A stretch of 14,390 bases of DNA, taken from assembly GCA_900128565.1 (NCBI GenBank), contig LT636140.1:1-14390 (forward strand), given 5' to 3'. Numbering within the stretch: position 1 is the first letter of the stretch; each line of letters opens with the position of its first letter. Shown piece after piece: positions 5,740 through 14,390 of this stretch. The DNA comes from Stramenopiles sp. TOSAG23-6. Taxonomy: Eukaryota; Sar. Under the pieces are notes generated by a model, which made no database searches, was not told the origin of the DNA, and worked only from the letters and a program-made list of their open reading frames with translations. Made by a program: the position numbers and the translations under genes.

Positions 5740-8647
5740 TTATTTAATATTATATTCCTTCAATGTATAATCAACAGCAAGAGCTACCGAATCTGGAAAA
5801 TGATGCCGAAGAGGTCGACTGCTTATCATTATTTCAGTAAAGTCTAATCTGTCATACACCCACTCTGCTCTGACACCATTATACCCTTTTACTATATTTT
5901 CATCATCGAGTTTCGATTTACGATTACAACACAACTTATTTCCATTTTTTTCTAGACTTTTATCTTTTTTTACTTCGAGTTCTTCTACATCTTGAAATGT
6001 GTGTTTCGTTGCAATGTGTAAAATTCTACCAGGCACACACATTTCACGCGTAGAATCCATATTAAAGTGACGTGTAGAAGCCAAATACCGATTAAGTATC
6101 ATTTCAGTTTTCGGCGAACTTGCGTATCCATTTTGAAATTTACAGTAATTTTTAATGTCTGCTTTCACATTGATGCTATATCTATTTCGACGAATTTTCA
6201 TACTTTCAGTGGACATATTACTATGATCAACATTACTAACTTCTTTACTTTCTACATTAGCTGTTTCAATATCCAATTTGTTATCAGTGAAACTATTTGT
6301 AGAATCAAATGAATTTGGCAAATCTTTACGATCTTTTCCAGTACACTTTCGTGACAGGCAACACCCACAACCTAGTATATCAAGTAGTAAACCAGTCTTG
6401 GATGCATTTGTTTCACATGCGACTTGTACTATATTATCTCTAAGACTTTCTAATGAAGACAATGAAAGGCGTGGTATTATATCTTTCCCTACTATTAACG
6501 TTGTAATGAAAGTTTTTGTCCATTCTGCTATACCTTGAGTAAGTAAAGCTCCTGGGGGTGAATAAGCAATACATCTTGTGGAAGGATATTGATTTTTAAG
6601 AACTAAAGCTAATAGAGCAGCAACTCCTGCACCTAGAGAATGCCCAGTGATGACAAGTTCATAGGATTTATCTTTTGATTCACTGAATTTTGACCAGTCA
6701 AAAGATGACATCATTGTTATATTTGATTGATCAAAAACATTTGCATTTGTCATATTTTCATCATTGTTATTCTGTACATTATCAATATTGGCATCTTCAT
6801 TATATTCCAAAACATTTAATTCACACAACTTTTTCAAGAGACCAATGTATTTTGAAAAATATTTCAAAAAAAAACTCCTTAGGTACAGAATTTCGTACGA
6901 AAAAAAATCGAATTTGAAAAAAAAATAAAACATACATGTTACGAAGTGCCTTTGAAATGAAAATAGCAGATTTCCACATACTGTGATGAACACCTTCACC
7001 TTCACCTGGAAAACCATATAAAACACCTTCTTTGTCTAAAGCATGAAATGTTTCTCTGGTCCTATTGTTATCATTTACATGTTCTGAAGAGTTTTCAGAA
7101 TATTTCAATGATTTATTTTTATCAGTCATTCGATTTTCAGGTGCAATAAAACATACATCTGTAAGTACATCTAAAAGTGATAATGTACCTCGGATAGCTA
7201 TAATAATACTTTTTGTACGATGATCAACACATACATACCAATGTTTTTGTAAAAAACTATTTTCCATAGCGCTGTTGAAACATATTAAATCATTTTTATT
7301 GAGGCATGTTTGTTCTACTATTGAGGAAATGTCTAGTTTATCTACGAGACTTAATTTATTCAATTTATTTGGTAAATTATCATTATTTCTTTCAGTATTT
7401 GGTAAATTATCATTATTTCTTTCATTATTTGGTAAATTATCATTATTTCTTTCATTATTTGGTAAATTATCATTGTTTCTTTCATTATTTGGTAAATTAT
7501 CATTATTTCTTTCATTATTTGTTTCACTTACCTTTATAGCACATGTATTCCTTTTAACAGTTGCAGTTCCGTCATTATTTGGAGTAGTATTATAAATACA
7601 ACAACCACAAATATTGCAACTACGAAGATGTGAACAATCGATTCTACCCATATCAATATACGCATGTAACAAATATCCATACGCCGCAAGTGCAAATTGC
7701 ATACCCCAACCGAAATCACGAAGAACGTCAACTTCACTCTTGGTATTATTATTATATGGCACGGAACTGCTTACACTAGACCAATATTCATTATATTTTG
7801 TAGCTTTTTTAGTTTGAATTTCAACATCATCATTATTGATACTTTCGTCACTAACAAACTCTTTAGCGACCTCATCGGCGATCTTGACTTGTTTTGTATG
7901 TTCTATTTTCAATTTTTGTATAATTTGTTTTCTTCGGAGAAGCGGTAGTGCTACAAATAAATCTGAATGTGTCAATTGTGCATCTTTGATAGGGTTGTTG
8001 TAGCGAGAAAGTTCAGAAGATAGAAATTTAGCGATGAGCGATATTTGTAAAGCTTCATTCTTATTATCATCTTGATGACATCGAAGAAATGGATTAGAAC
8101 GGCAACAGCGGAAGCAGCAAAATTTGCAACAGACATTGACGCACAAACACTTACAACAACAACCACATGGACCACGACCATGCAAGGCAAATAGAAGGAA
8201 TAAAACTAATAGTTGAATGAATGCTACAACTACAGATATAGCAAACATTACGTCAAACAAAGGATCATCTGTAAAAGTAACTACGTAACCCCAATAACAT
8301 GTCGTGCAAACAGTGGCAAAAAATAATACAAGGCGAATATATACAAGTGGTTGAATAATCCAGTCAGAAGAGTCATCTAATAACTTCACACGAACGCCAA
8401 AACAAAATATAATCGTGTCAACTATGAAGTTAGCAGTATATAGAGCAGCAGCAAAAAAACCTGACCAACTGTGATCTATGCTGTCAATACTCCAGTCACT
8501 TGGGTCTTCCAAAACCATAAGCTCTCGATAAACTGCCCACATAAGTAAAGCAGCGACGAAATACCAAAAGCCTGACATGGCGGCAGGTAAAGGAAGATCA
8601 TCACCACTGATATTCCAACGCTTACAACATAAATTAAGCTGAGGCAT
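5740..8647 (-). CDS. sn-1-specific diacylglycerol lipase (DAGL-type), two exons
   Basis: Two exons are joined: 8647-6936 and 6874-5740 (or 6877-5740), giving 948 or 949 aa. The start (MPQLNLCCKRWNISGDDLPLP) matches the DAGL N-terminus. Four hydrophobic spans follow at about residues 25-42, 62-84, 101-122 and 129-155, then a Cys-rich stretch (13 Cys in residues 161-190). The alpha/beta-hydrolase domain includes IAIRGTLSLLDVLTDV (oxyanion/lid entry) and GVHHSMWKSA. It also has the nucleophile motif ITGHSLGAG (Ser about 650), GKDIIPRLS (Asp about 702) and a C-terminal SSRPLRHHFPDSV (His about 928), so the catalytic triad is complete. DAGLs release 2-monoacylglycerol from diacylglycerol at membranes. 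Asn/Asp-rich inserts, including a 10-residue tandem repeat, interrupt the regulatory regions. The gene converges on the lipoyl-protein gene with only 63 bp between stops. Confidence 0.92.
6875..6935 (-). other. Intron of 58-61 bp with tandem NAGNAG acceptor
   Basis: On the minus strand the donor GTATGTTTT follows codon 570 plus two bases, and the acceptor is CTAAG/GAG. Splicing at either AG joins the frame ending ISKALRN to the frame reading FFLKYFSKYIGLLKKL, which restores the DAGL order HHSM...GHSLG. Unspliced, the first exon frame stops at 6821. The interior is T-rich. Confidence 0.8.
7371..7520 (-). repeat. 30-bp tandem repeat, five copies, in DAGL coding region
   Basis: The unit begins ggtaaattatcattatttct and starts at 7371, 7401, 7431, 7461 and 7491. 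Only two single-base differences are seen (an 'ag' for 'at' in the first copy, a 'tg' for 'ta' in the fourth). It encodes NERNNDNLPN repeats at residues about 377-426. Confidence 0.95.
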
Positions 8648-8870
8648 TCTAAATAGATTTTAGATTGAGTTTAAATACAATTGGATTCTATCGGCGCTAA
8701 CAAAGCAGCAATGTCCTTTATCAAAAATTGTGTTTCAATCGCCAATATAGTAGTTCAAAAATGGCAAAGCGCAGGAGAGGCGGAGAGATGTCTGATCTTG
8801 AGATAAGAGATTTAAAAAAATTATTTTGTTTGTGACAATTTTTCGATTTCGATTTGTTTATTTTATCATT
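8648..8870. promoter_or_regulatory. DAGL promoter region and 3' flank of the LRR-C2-WW gene
   Basis: This 223-bp gap lies between two minus-strand genes. It contains only a 31-codon plus-strand ORF (8711-8806), without recognisable features. No other signal was found. Confidence 0.4.
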
Positions 8871-11800
8871 TTATAATTCGTTGTTAACAATACCAGTAGG
8901 TTTCTTATATGTTGTTCTACCAGTTGCAAGTTCAATATAATATTTATGTCCATTACTACGACTAACCGCTGATTTCCAACCACTGGGCAAAATTTCAGCA
9001 GTTTTTGGTTGAGATTGATCAAGTGTAAGTTTTGTTTTCTCTTCTTTTACAGAATTTTTATTTTCCATTGGAATATCTTTTGTAGTTTCTACTGTACCAT
9101 CATCACTGACTTTGGTATCATCACTGACTTTGGTATCATCACTGACTTTGGTATCATCATTGACTTTGGTATCATCACTGACTTTGGTATCATCATTGAC
9201 TTTGGTAATTTTAGTTTCCACGACCTCTGGAGAATGTATTTGCAACTTATTAGTATTGTTTACAGCAATTGGAATCGTGTTTCTTATATCTGCGGCCTTT
9301 TCTGTGATATGTTTTTTATATTCTTCAATTGCATTATCTGTATATGAAATCCCATCATTGGAAATATTTTTAATTGCATTATCTGTATCTGAAATCCCAT
9401 CATTGGAAATATTTTTAGAGATTTTTGATTCTATATACTCAGATACCTTTTCGTTATCTTCAGATATATTATTAGCAGTACCAATAGTTGATTGGACACT
9501 CACCTGGCTTATATTACTTTCACCATCACTTACAGCATCACTTCGTACATCACTTATTGCATCACTTACAGCATCACTTATTGCATCACTTTCTACATCA
9601 CTCACAGCATCACTTACAACATCGCTAAGTTCACTTATAGTAGATCTTACTTGACTTTCGTCATCAATAGCATTTCGATCAACTATTTCTGACTCAATAT
9701 GTTCACTCTTCACAGTTTCAGATTTATCTTCATTAGGTTGACTAGTATCACTCATCATGCCGCTTGTACTTTGCTCCTGAAAGTCTTCTTCAGTGTGTGG
9801 CGTAATACTATTATTAAAATCTCTATTCATACTCTTATTTTGTTCTCGCTCTTCATCGCATATAGAACGAACGCTTGAAGCAACATCCAAACTCCATTTT
9901 GACGAAGTAACACTAGCATCATCTTTATATTTAGATGGTAATGTGTTATTGGTATTTGATCCTAGATGCCATTTAATTCCGTTATCACTATTACAATTAT
10001 CGACAGGTGAAATATCTAACCATAAAGGTAAAGTACCATCAGATGAAATTCCTAACTTATTACCATAGGGTGTTTCCAACAATTGAAGCAAATATTGATG
10101 TAGTGTCGCAGATCTTGGTTGTTCAGTTTCAAGCAATTTGAGTAGGGTAGCCACTGCATCTTTCATTTCACCCAATGCATTTAACTTTTCATCTACACGT
10201 ATTTTTTCATCATTTTTCATCTCAAAATAGCAAGGTTTTTCTAATGTTGAAAACATATTCATTTCTGTCATAGATCTACGAAATGATGTTAATGATTCGT
10301 TATCGTGTTCATTATCAGATGAATTTGCACCACTCTCAGCAATTTGAAAAAGAACCTGCAAAGCGGTATAGGCTGTTGTCTCTTCTTCCTTAAGTTCACT
10401 TAACCAGTCATGCATTTTATCATTAATATTATTTTCATTTTTATCTTTTAGAAAACGACTTTTAGAATTTTCGTCTCCTTTAAATACTTTTCTTGGTGAT
10501 GATGATTTATGGGTATAATTGTTAAGCACTTGGCCTTTATTTTCATCTCGTACAATCGTTATGTCACCATTTCCAGTGCCAAAAACAGTAGCATGTTGTA
10601 TTTTGCGATCTTCTCTTTCTTGGTACATTTTCCGAAGTCCTGCAATTTCCGCATTGTGACCCTGAATCAATTTCAACGAATTAACTTGCATTTCATACAT
10701 TTTTTTTATTGTCTCCTGAAGACCACTATTTTCTACTGTATCATCCAACATAAAAGTAGAATTGGTTTTACTTTTACTTTGAATTTTACATGAAGTGTCT
10801 AAAGTATTTAAATTTTTCGGAGTTGATAATGCTGATTTAGGTGTTTTTACATTTTGATCAACTTCACTATCAATTGTATCGTTATAATATTTATGCTGAT
10901 ACCTATTTTCTTTGGTTAGTGTATTTCTTCGCTTGGCTCTCTGTGACGGGTAGTAATTAGACCCAAATCCTTCTTTTGGGGATCCAACGATATTTTTCTC
11001 ATATACCCTTTTCGAAATTCCTCTTGAAGGTTTCTGGTTGGCACCCCATAGAGATTGTTTGTACTTTTTACGACTTCGTTTTGGTTGACTTAATTGAGCC
11101 ATTGCTTTAGCTTGTTCATGTGGATTTCTATAACGATTACTACTGTGTTGATTACTTTCTTTTTTTGGGGTTGGAGAATAATACTTAGCATACTTTTGGG
11201 GAGAATGACCATTACTAATGTCGTTTTCATTAGATCGCCATTCATATGTAAAATCTCCACTACAATTAGATTCTGATACACCATTAGTTGTATTGTCATT
11301 GTTTTCAAAAGAAGTTATATATTCGTTGGACGAAACAACCCCATTTTGGTATATGCTTCCACTAATATCTCGCCCTCGACCAAAAGCATCAAATGATTGC
11401 AGATCAACATATTTAGGAGATTTATTACTATCAGGTGTTTGAACTCTATCGGAATACTTTTTATACGGGGTATTTGGTTTTGAAGGAACATATCTGAAAA
11501 TAGTAACTGCCAAAGTAATAGTTTTTTTGACCTCAGATGAAATGCACTCGTGTAATGTTATATGATGAAGATGTTTATTCTTTTCATTTTCACTGAAATG
11601 TGGCGAAAGTAAGGTGTTAGCAGCATTTTCTTTATCATCACCATATCCTTTATGTCTTTTTGTTTTATCTTCATTCAAAGATTTTACAGTTGAAATTAAT
11701 TCATTTACAGAAATTACACCTCTACCAATAAGAGAGTCGCCATTAAAAGTATTTTCATCCCAAACTGATACCACAAATACATTATCGTCGCACTTTTGAG

Positions 11801-13781
11801 TTTTTATTTCATTACATTCATTATTCTGATTAATTTTGTCAGATACTGACCGTGTAATAATAACTTCACCTATATTAAGTTCGTTTGAATCTAGTGAACT
11901 CCAGACTGGTCTTGATGTACTTGATATTGTATCCGTGCGCATATCTAAATACCTCTGGCTTTCAGGAATAGAAACGTTGTAAGAATTTACTTTGACATTT
12001 CCTTCCCCTGCTAGTTGTGATGTTTTTGATGGACTGTACTTAATATGAACATAAGAATTACATAATTTCCCGTCGAAACGGGAAATATTTATTCCTTTGA
12101 TTACTTGTACTTGGAAAATCAAATCAATATTTTTCACTTCTTGTATTAAATGATGTCGATCATTAAAGCTTTGCTTATTGTATATAAATGATTTACTTCC
12201 ATGAATGTGTTGAATAGTACTACTATTCAATTTACTCAAAGTTTTCTTCTTTTCTATTCTTTTTTTTTCTTCTTTTTTTCGTGCTTCAATATTACGTTTT
12301 TGTCTATTATAAGCAAATGATGCCGGTAAAGGATTTTTATCTAAAGTATGCAATTTTGGACAGATGTGAATGAGAGCAGGTCTGTAATTACGTAAATTTG
12401 ATATTGGATTCCCTTCTAATTGAAGATGTCTCAATCCCGTGACTAATGATATTGATCGCAAAGCAAATCCATTTAATATTTTATTACTCCTCAAATCTAA
12501 ATCTGTTAATCTTGTAAGGGCATTTAAGTGATCTGGAAAACGTATTCTATTATGAGATACTAGTAACTTCGTTAATGATGCACATTTACTTAGTCCTTCC
12601 AGGGAAGTCAAGCGATTGTGTGATAAGTTCAATTTTCTTAAGGAAGGCATAGTTTGAAATACATTTAAATTTTCTATATTTGATATATAGTTATGTGAGA
12701 CATCTAATTCACGAAGACTATTTAAATGGGGTAAAGCAAGAGTCGATGAATTGATAGATTCAATGTTATTATGGGAAAGATCTAAAAATACAATACAAGC
12801 AGTATTGTTCCATTCAAGTCCTGCTCTAGACAGACTTACTAATTGTCTACCACTTAATCGCAATGTTTGATTTTCAATTATTTCATTTTGCGGAATTCCA
12901 TTTGAATCGAACAAATTTTCTTGTTTCGAAAGAGATTTTAGTGATTCTGGATTAGATTCATTTAAAGCACTTTCTACATCATCTTCGGATTGGTCAGCAT
13001 TATCCTCAATTTTTGTATTTTGTAATGGATGTAATGTTTCATCTACTTGTTGCCGTAATTGATTATTGTGATTCATACTATTTATGCAAAAATTATGGAA
13101 TGTACTTGAATTAACATCATCAGCATCAGCTGAAAACCAGAAGTTCACCTCCGCATTAATTGTCGACAGATGTTTTGGACGATTTCCATACTTTACAATA
13201 TTTACGCGTCTACTTATAGGTGTTGTAACATGAATTGGTATGTTATCATTGTCACGATTAAACTTTAAAAAATTCCATTCTTCAAGAATAGATTTCAAAC
13301 CAATACGCGCTATATATCCTTCTGCATTGGGGGTAACTATTTCCTCTGGATCTTCAATAATTGTGGTTACTTTTGGTTGTGGAATTAGTGAAATTGATAT
13401 ATGCTCATTGCCGTCAAAATAGCTATCAAACTGAAACTCTACTATACTTTTGGAATCTTTACGAATATCTATGTCACGTTTTTGTCCATTAAAATGAAGA
13501 ACACATTGATTCTGAAATAATTGATCCACGGTCTCATTTTTGTGTATGGTTGGAATAATGTTAATACAAACTACGTGAATTGCCATTAATACAGGTATGT
13601 CTTCTTTTTTCGTTTTATTGTCACCATGAGAAGCTTCATCTATTTCAGAAATGTCGGATGAAATACCGAAAGTGTCTGTGTATACTGTATCCTCTGTGTT
13701 TTGCGAATGTACAAGCGACTTTGCTGATTTTGATCTAATCTTCTTTTTTCGGGACTTCTTTGAAGATTTTCGCTTTTTCAT
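8871..13781 (-). CDS. Very long LRR - C2 - coiled-coil - WW protein, 1636 aa
   Basis: A single uninterrupted frame begins with a basic stretch (MKKRKSSKKSRKKKIRSKSAK). Residues about 65-235 form a beta-rich domain that may be a divergent C2. Residues about 304-486 hold roughly six SDS22-like leucine-rich repeats (LDLSHNNI, LDVSHNYI, LNLSHNRL, LLVSHNRI, LDLRSNKI, LQLEGNPI) and an LRR cap (NYRPALIHICPKLHTLD). A Lys-rich helix follows. Residues about 550-765 fit a C2 domain (VQVIKGINISRFDGK..., RPVWSSL, VSVWDENTFNGDSLIGRGVI). A short coiled coil is at about 1022-1061. Low-complexity acidic repeats fill about 1380-1590. A C-terminal WW domain is at 1598-1636 (W1602, Y1614-Y1615, P1628); its second signature Trp is Tyr1625. 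LRR, C2 and WW are binding modules, so a scaffold at membrane or cytoskeleton is inferred. I do not recognise a named orthologue. A TGA lies in frame just upstream of the ATG. Confidence 0.85.
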   Translation of the reverse strand: MKKRKSSKKSRKKKIRSKSAKSLVHSQNTEDTVYTDTFGISSDISEIDEASHGDNKTKKEDIPVLMAIHVVCINIIPTIHKNETVDQLFQNQCVLHFNGQKRDIDIRKDSKSIVEFQFDSYFDGNEHISISLIPQPKVTTIIEDPEEIVTPNAEGYIARIGLKSILEEWNFLKFNRDNDNIPIHVTTPISRRVNIVKYGNRPKHLSTINAEVNFWFSADADDVNSSTFHNFCINSMNHNNQLRQQVDETLHPLQNTKIEDNADQSEDDVESALNESNPESLKSLSKQENLFDSNGIPQNEIIENQTLRLSGRQLVSLSRAGLEWNNTACIVFLDLSHNNIESINSSTLALPHLNSLRELDVSHNYISNIENLNVFQTMPSLRKLNLSHNRLTSLEGLSKCASLTKLLVSHNRIRFPDHLNALTRLTDLDLRSNKILNGFALRSISLVTGLRHLQLEGNPISNLRNYRPALIHICPKLHTLDKNPLPASFAYNRQKRNIEARKKEEKKRIEKKKTLSKLNSSTIQHIHGSKSFIYNKQSFNDRHHLIQEVKNIDLIFQVQVIKGINISRFDGKLCNSYVHIKYSPSKTSQLAGEGNVKVNSYNVSIPESQRYLDMRTDTISSTSRPVWSSLDSNELNIGEVIITRSVSDKINQNNECNEIKTQKCDDNVFVVSVWDENTFNGDSLIGRGVISVNELISTVKSLNEDKTKRHKGYGDDKENAANTLLSPHFSENEKNKHLHHITLHECISSEVKKTITLAVTIFRYVPSKPNTPYKKYSDRVQTPDSNKSPKYVDLQSFDAFGRGRDISGSIYQNGVVSSNEYITSFENNDNTTNGVSESNCSGDFTYEWRSNENDISNGHSPQKYAKYYSPTPKKESNQHSSNRYRNPHEQAKAMAQLSQPKRSRKKYKQSLWGANQKPSRGISKRVYEKNIVGSPKEGFGSNYYPSQRAKRRNTLTKENRYQHKYYNDTIDSEVDQNVKTPKSALSTPKNLNTLDTSCKIQSKSKTNSTFMLDDTVENSGLQETIKKMYEMQVNSLKLIQGHNAEIAGLRKMYQEREDRKIQHATVFGTGNGDITIVRDENKGQVLNNYTHKSSSPRKVFKGDENSKSRFLKDKNENNINDKMHDWLSELKEEETTAYTALQVLFQIAESGANSSDNEHDNESLTSFRRSMTEMNMFSTLEKPCYFEMKNDEKIRVDEKLNALGEMKDAVATLLKLLETEQPRSATLHQYLLQLLETPYGNKLGISSDGTLPLWLDISPVDNCNSDNGIKWHLGSNTNNTLPSKYKDDASVTSSKWSLDVASSVRSICDEEREQNKSMNRDFNNSITPHTEEDFQEQSTSGMMSDTSQPNEDKSETVKSEHIESEIVDRNAIDDESQVRSTISELSDVVSDAVSDVESDAISDAVSDAISDVRSDAVSDGESNISQVSVQSTIGTANNISEDNEKVSEYIESKISKNISNDGISDTDNAIKNISNDGISYTDNAIEEYKKHITEKAADIRNTIPIAVNNTNKLQIHSPEVVETKITKVNDDTKVSDDTKVNDDTKVSDDTKVSDDTKVSDDGTVETTKDIPMENKNSVKEEKTKLTLDQSQPKTAEILPSGWKSAVSRSNGHKYYIELATGRTTYKKPTGIVNNEL
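9098..9207 (-). repeat. 18-bp tandem repeat, six copies, coding
   Basis: The word gtatcatcactgactttg (or ...cattgac...) recurs every 18 bp. It encodes KVSDDT or KVNDDT six times near residues 1525-1560 of the LRR-C2-WW protein. Confidence 0.92.
9327..9416 (-). repeat. 45-bp direct repeat, two copies, coding
   Basis: Two copies starting at 9327 and 9372 differ at one or two bases. They encode the 15-residue NISNDGIS[DY]TDNAIK unit. Confidence 0.88.
9523..9630 (-). repeat. 12-bp degenerate repeat encoding SDxx tetrapeptides
   Basis: The plus-strand word (g/a)catcact(t/c)a recurs every 12 bp and gives SDVV, SDAV, SDVE, SDAI, SDAV, SDAI, SDVR, SDAV, SDGE in the acidic tail of the LRR-C2-WW protein. 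Confidence 0.9.
9829..9883 (+). repeat. 55-bp inverted repeat, arm A (inside LRR-C2-WW coding region)
   Basis: Starting atactcttattttgttctcg and ending cgcttgaagcaa, this arm is the exact reverse complement of 13792-13846. On the minus strand it encodes ASSVRSICDEEREQNKS, in frame with the LRR-C2-WW gene (residues about 1300-1318). The match stops at once on both sides. Confidence 0.97.
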
Positions 13782-13791
13782 TACAACGTTT

Positions 13792-13846
13792 TTGCTTCAA
13801 GCGTTCGTTCTATATGCGATGAAGAGCGAGAACAAAATAAGAGTAT
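13792..13846 (-). repeat. 55-bp inverted repeat, arm B (10 bp upstream of LRR-C2-WW start codon)
   Basis: This is the exact reverse complement of arm A over all 55 bases. On the minus strand it forms the last 16 codons and stop of the upstream acidic ORF and the 5' leader immediately before the ATG at 13781. Confidence 0.97.
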
Positions 13847-14390
13847 AGTCCTGTGAGTCTACTGTATTTGAATGATCACTATTTTTTGCAAAATTTTCTT
13901 CTTTAGAAGCGTTGGAGTTTGGATTTTCGCTTTCTTGACTGAAAGTATTCGTATCAGTGCTACTACTTTCATAATTACTTTGTACATTTTCTGTAATAAC
14001 TTCTTCTTTCATTGTGCTCTTTGTATCCATATCTTGATGACTAATACTTTTATCATTACTTTGTACATTTTCTATAATAGGTTCTTCTTTTATGTTTGTT
14101 TCAACATCTATAGAATTTGAGACGTCATTTGGTATTACAATACTATCAACATTATCTTCCACAATACTATCAACATTATCTTCCACAATACTATCAACAT
14201 TATCTTCCACACCAATGATACTATTTTTATACTCGGCAATAATGTCATTTTCAATTCCACCGACAGCTTCTTCTTCAGTGTATTCTATCTCTTTATTTAC
14301 TTCATCACTAGAAGGAATTTTGCTTAAGACTACAAGTGCATCAGGCGATGCTTTTGGTGTTTCATATTCATCATCTTCAAGTTTATGCAT
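13797..14390 (-). CDS. Acidic, repeat-rich hypothetical protein (5' end at or beyond window edge)
   Basis: This is a 197-codon frame whose first codon in the window happens to be ATG (MHKLEDDEYETP), so the real start may lie outside. The product is rich in Asp, Glu, Ser and Asn and has no recognised domain. Three perfect 8-residue repeats (VEDNVDSI) and two copies of a longer unit ([IV]KEE.I.ENVQSN) are visible. In composition it resembles the acidic tail of the neighbouring LRR-C2-WW protein. The last 16 residues (TLILFSLFIAYRTNA and the Tyr before) are hydrophobic, unlike the rest, and come from inverted-repeat arm B. The ending may therefore be an artefact, or the result of an insertion. 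Only 15 bp separate its stop from the next start codon. An intron linking the two ORFs was considered but no in-frame pair of sites was found. Confidence 0.5.
   Translation of the reverse strand: MHKLEDDEYETPKASPDALVVLSKIPSSDEVNKEIEYTEEEAVGGIENDIIAEYKNSIIGVEDNVDSIVEDNVDSIVEDNVDSIVIPNDVSNSIDVETNIKEEPIIENVQSNDKSISHQDMDTKSTMKEEVITENVQSNYESSSTDTNTFSQESENPNSNASKEENFAKNSDHSNTVDSQDYTLILFSLFIAYRTNA
14146..14210 (-). repeat. 24-bp tandem repeat, three copies, coding
   Basis: The word acaatactatcaacattatc followed by ttcc occurs three times without interruption or mismatch, giving VEDNVDSI three times. Confidence 0.93.

Noticed and set aside
5740-8647. Two separate genes, a membrane protein and a lipase
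   Set aside because: The two frames overlap only across a GTATGT...AG intron and together give the full DAGL motif order, while each alone lacks essential parts.
8711-8806. 31-codon plus-strand ORF (MSFIKNCVSIANIVV...)
   Set aside because: It is too short, without homology I recognise, and lies in the promoter gap of the DAGL gene.
9112-9654. 180-codon plus-strand ORF rich in Leu, Thr and Ser
   Set aside because: It is the antisense of the KVSDDT and SDxx repeats; a low-complexity repeat with a period that is a multiple of three opens all frames easily.
9829-13846. Site-specific invertible segment switching gene products
   Set aside because: Flipping the 3.9-kb segment between the arms would place antisense sequence after both reading frames and give no sensible fusion; no recombinase gene is present.

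Overview
The window looks like nuclear DNA of a unicellular eukaryote with a compact, AT-rich genome. This rests on gene content: an ArfGAP of the Glo3/ArfGAP2-3 type, a sn-1 diacylglycerol lipase with four membrane spans, a RING-H2 protein, a mitochondrial lipoyl-domain protein and a very long LRR-C2-WW protein. Intergenic gaps are short (about 15-310 bp), one spliceosomal-type intron of about 60 bp is needed, and TAA, TAG and TGA all act as ordinary stops. I cannot fix the lineage from this sequence; a protist such as a stramenopile or relative is only a guess.

Layout. At the left edge a minus-strand gene (start 1162, runs off at base 1) encodes a basic, coiled-coil-like N-terminus followed by a 24-residue repeat built on an LPCxELS core, in near-identical 144-bp DNA units. 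Bases 1163-1717 are unclear and hold competing small ORFs. Three plus-strand genes may follow: a possible 58-aa membrane protein (1514-1690), a RING-H2 protein (1718-2482) and a zinc-ribbon plus GNAT acetyltransferase fusion (2759-3469). The ArfGAP (3577-4758, minus) and the lipoyl protein (5071-5676, plus) diverge from a shared promoter of about 310 bp. The diacylglycerol lipase (5740-8647, minus, one intron) and the 1636-residue LRR-C2-WW protein (8871-13781, minus) come next. The right edge holds an acidic repeat-rich minus-strand ORF that enters from beyond the window.

The genes do not form one pathway. A common trait is in-frame short tandem repetition in five of them (144, 15, 30, 12/18/45 and 24 bp units), always a multiple of three.

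The most unusual structural signal is a perfect 55-bp inverted repeat. One arm lies inside the LRR-C2-WW coding region (9829-9883); the other lies just upstream of that gene's start codon (13792-13846) and supplies the last 16 codons of the neighbouring ORF. It could be an assembly or amplification artefact, a real inverted duplication, or a long-range RNA stem. The most novel-looking protein is the LPCxELS repeat protein at the left edge.
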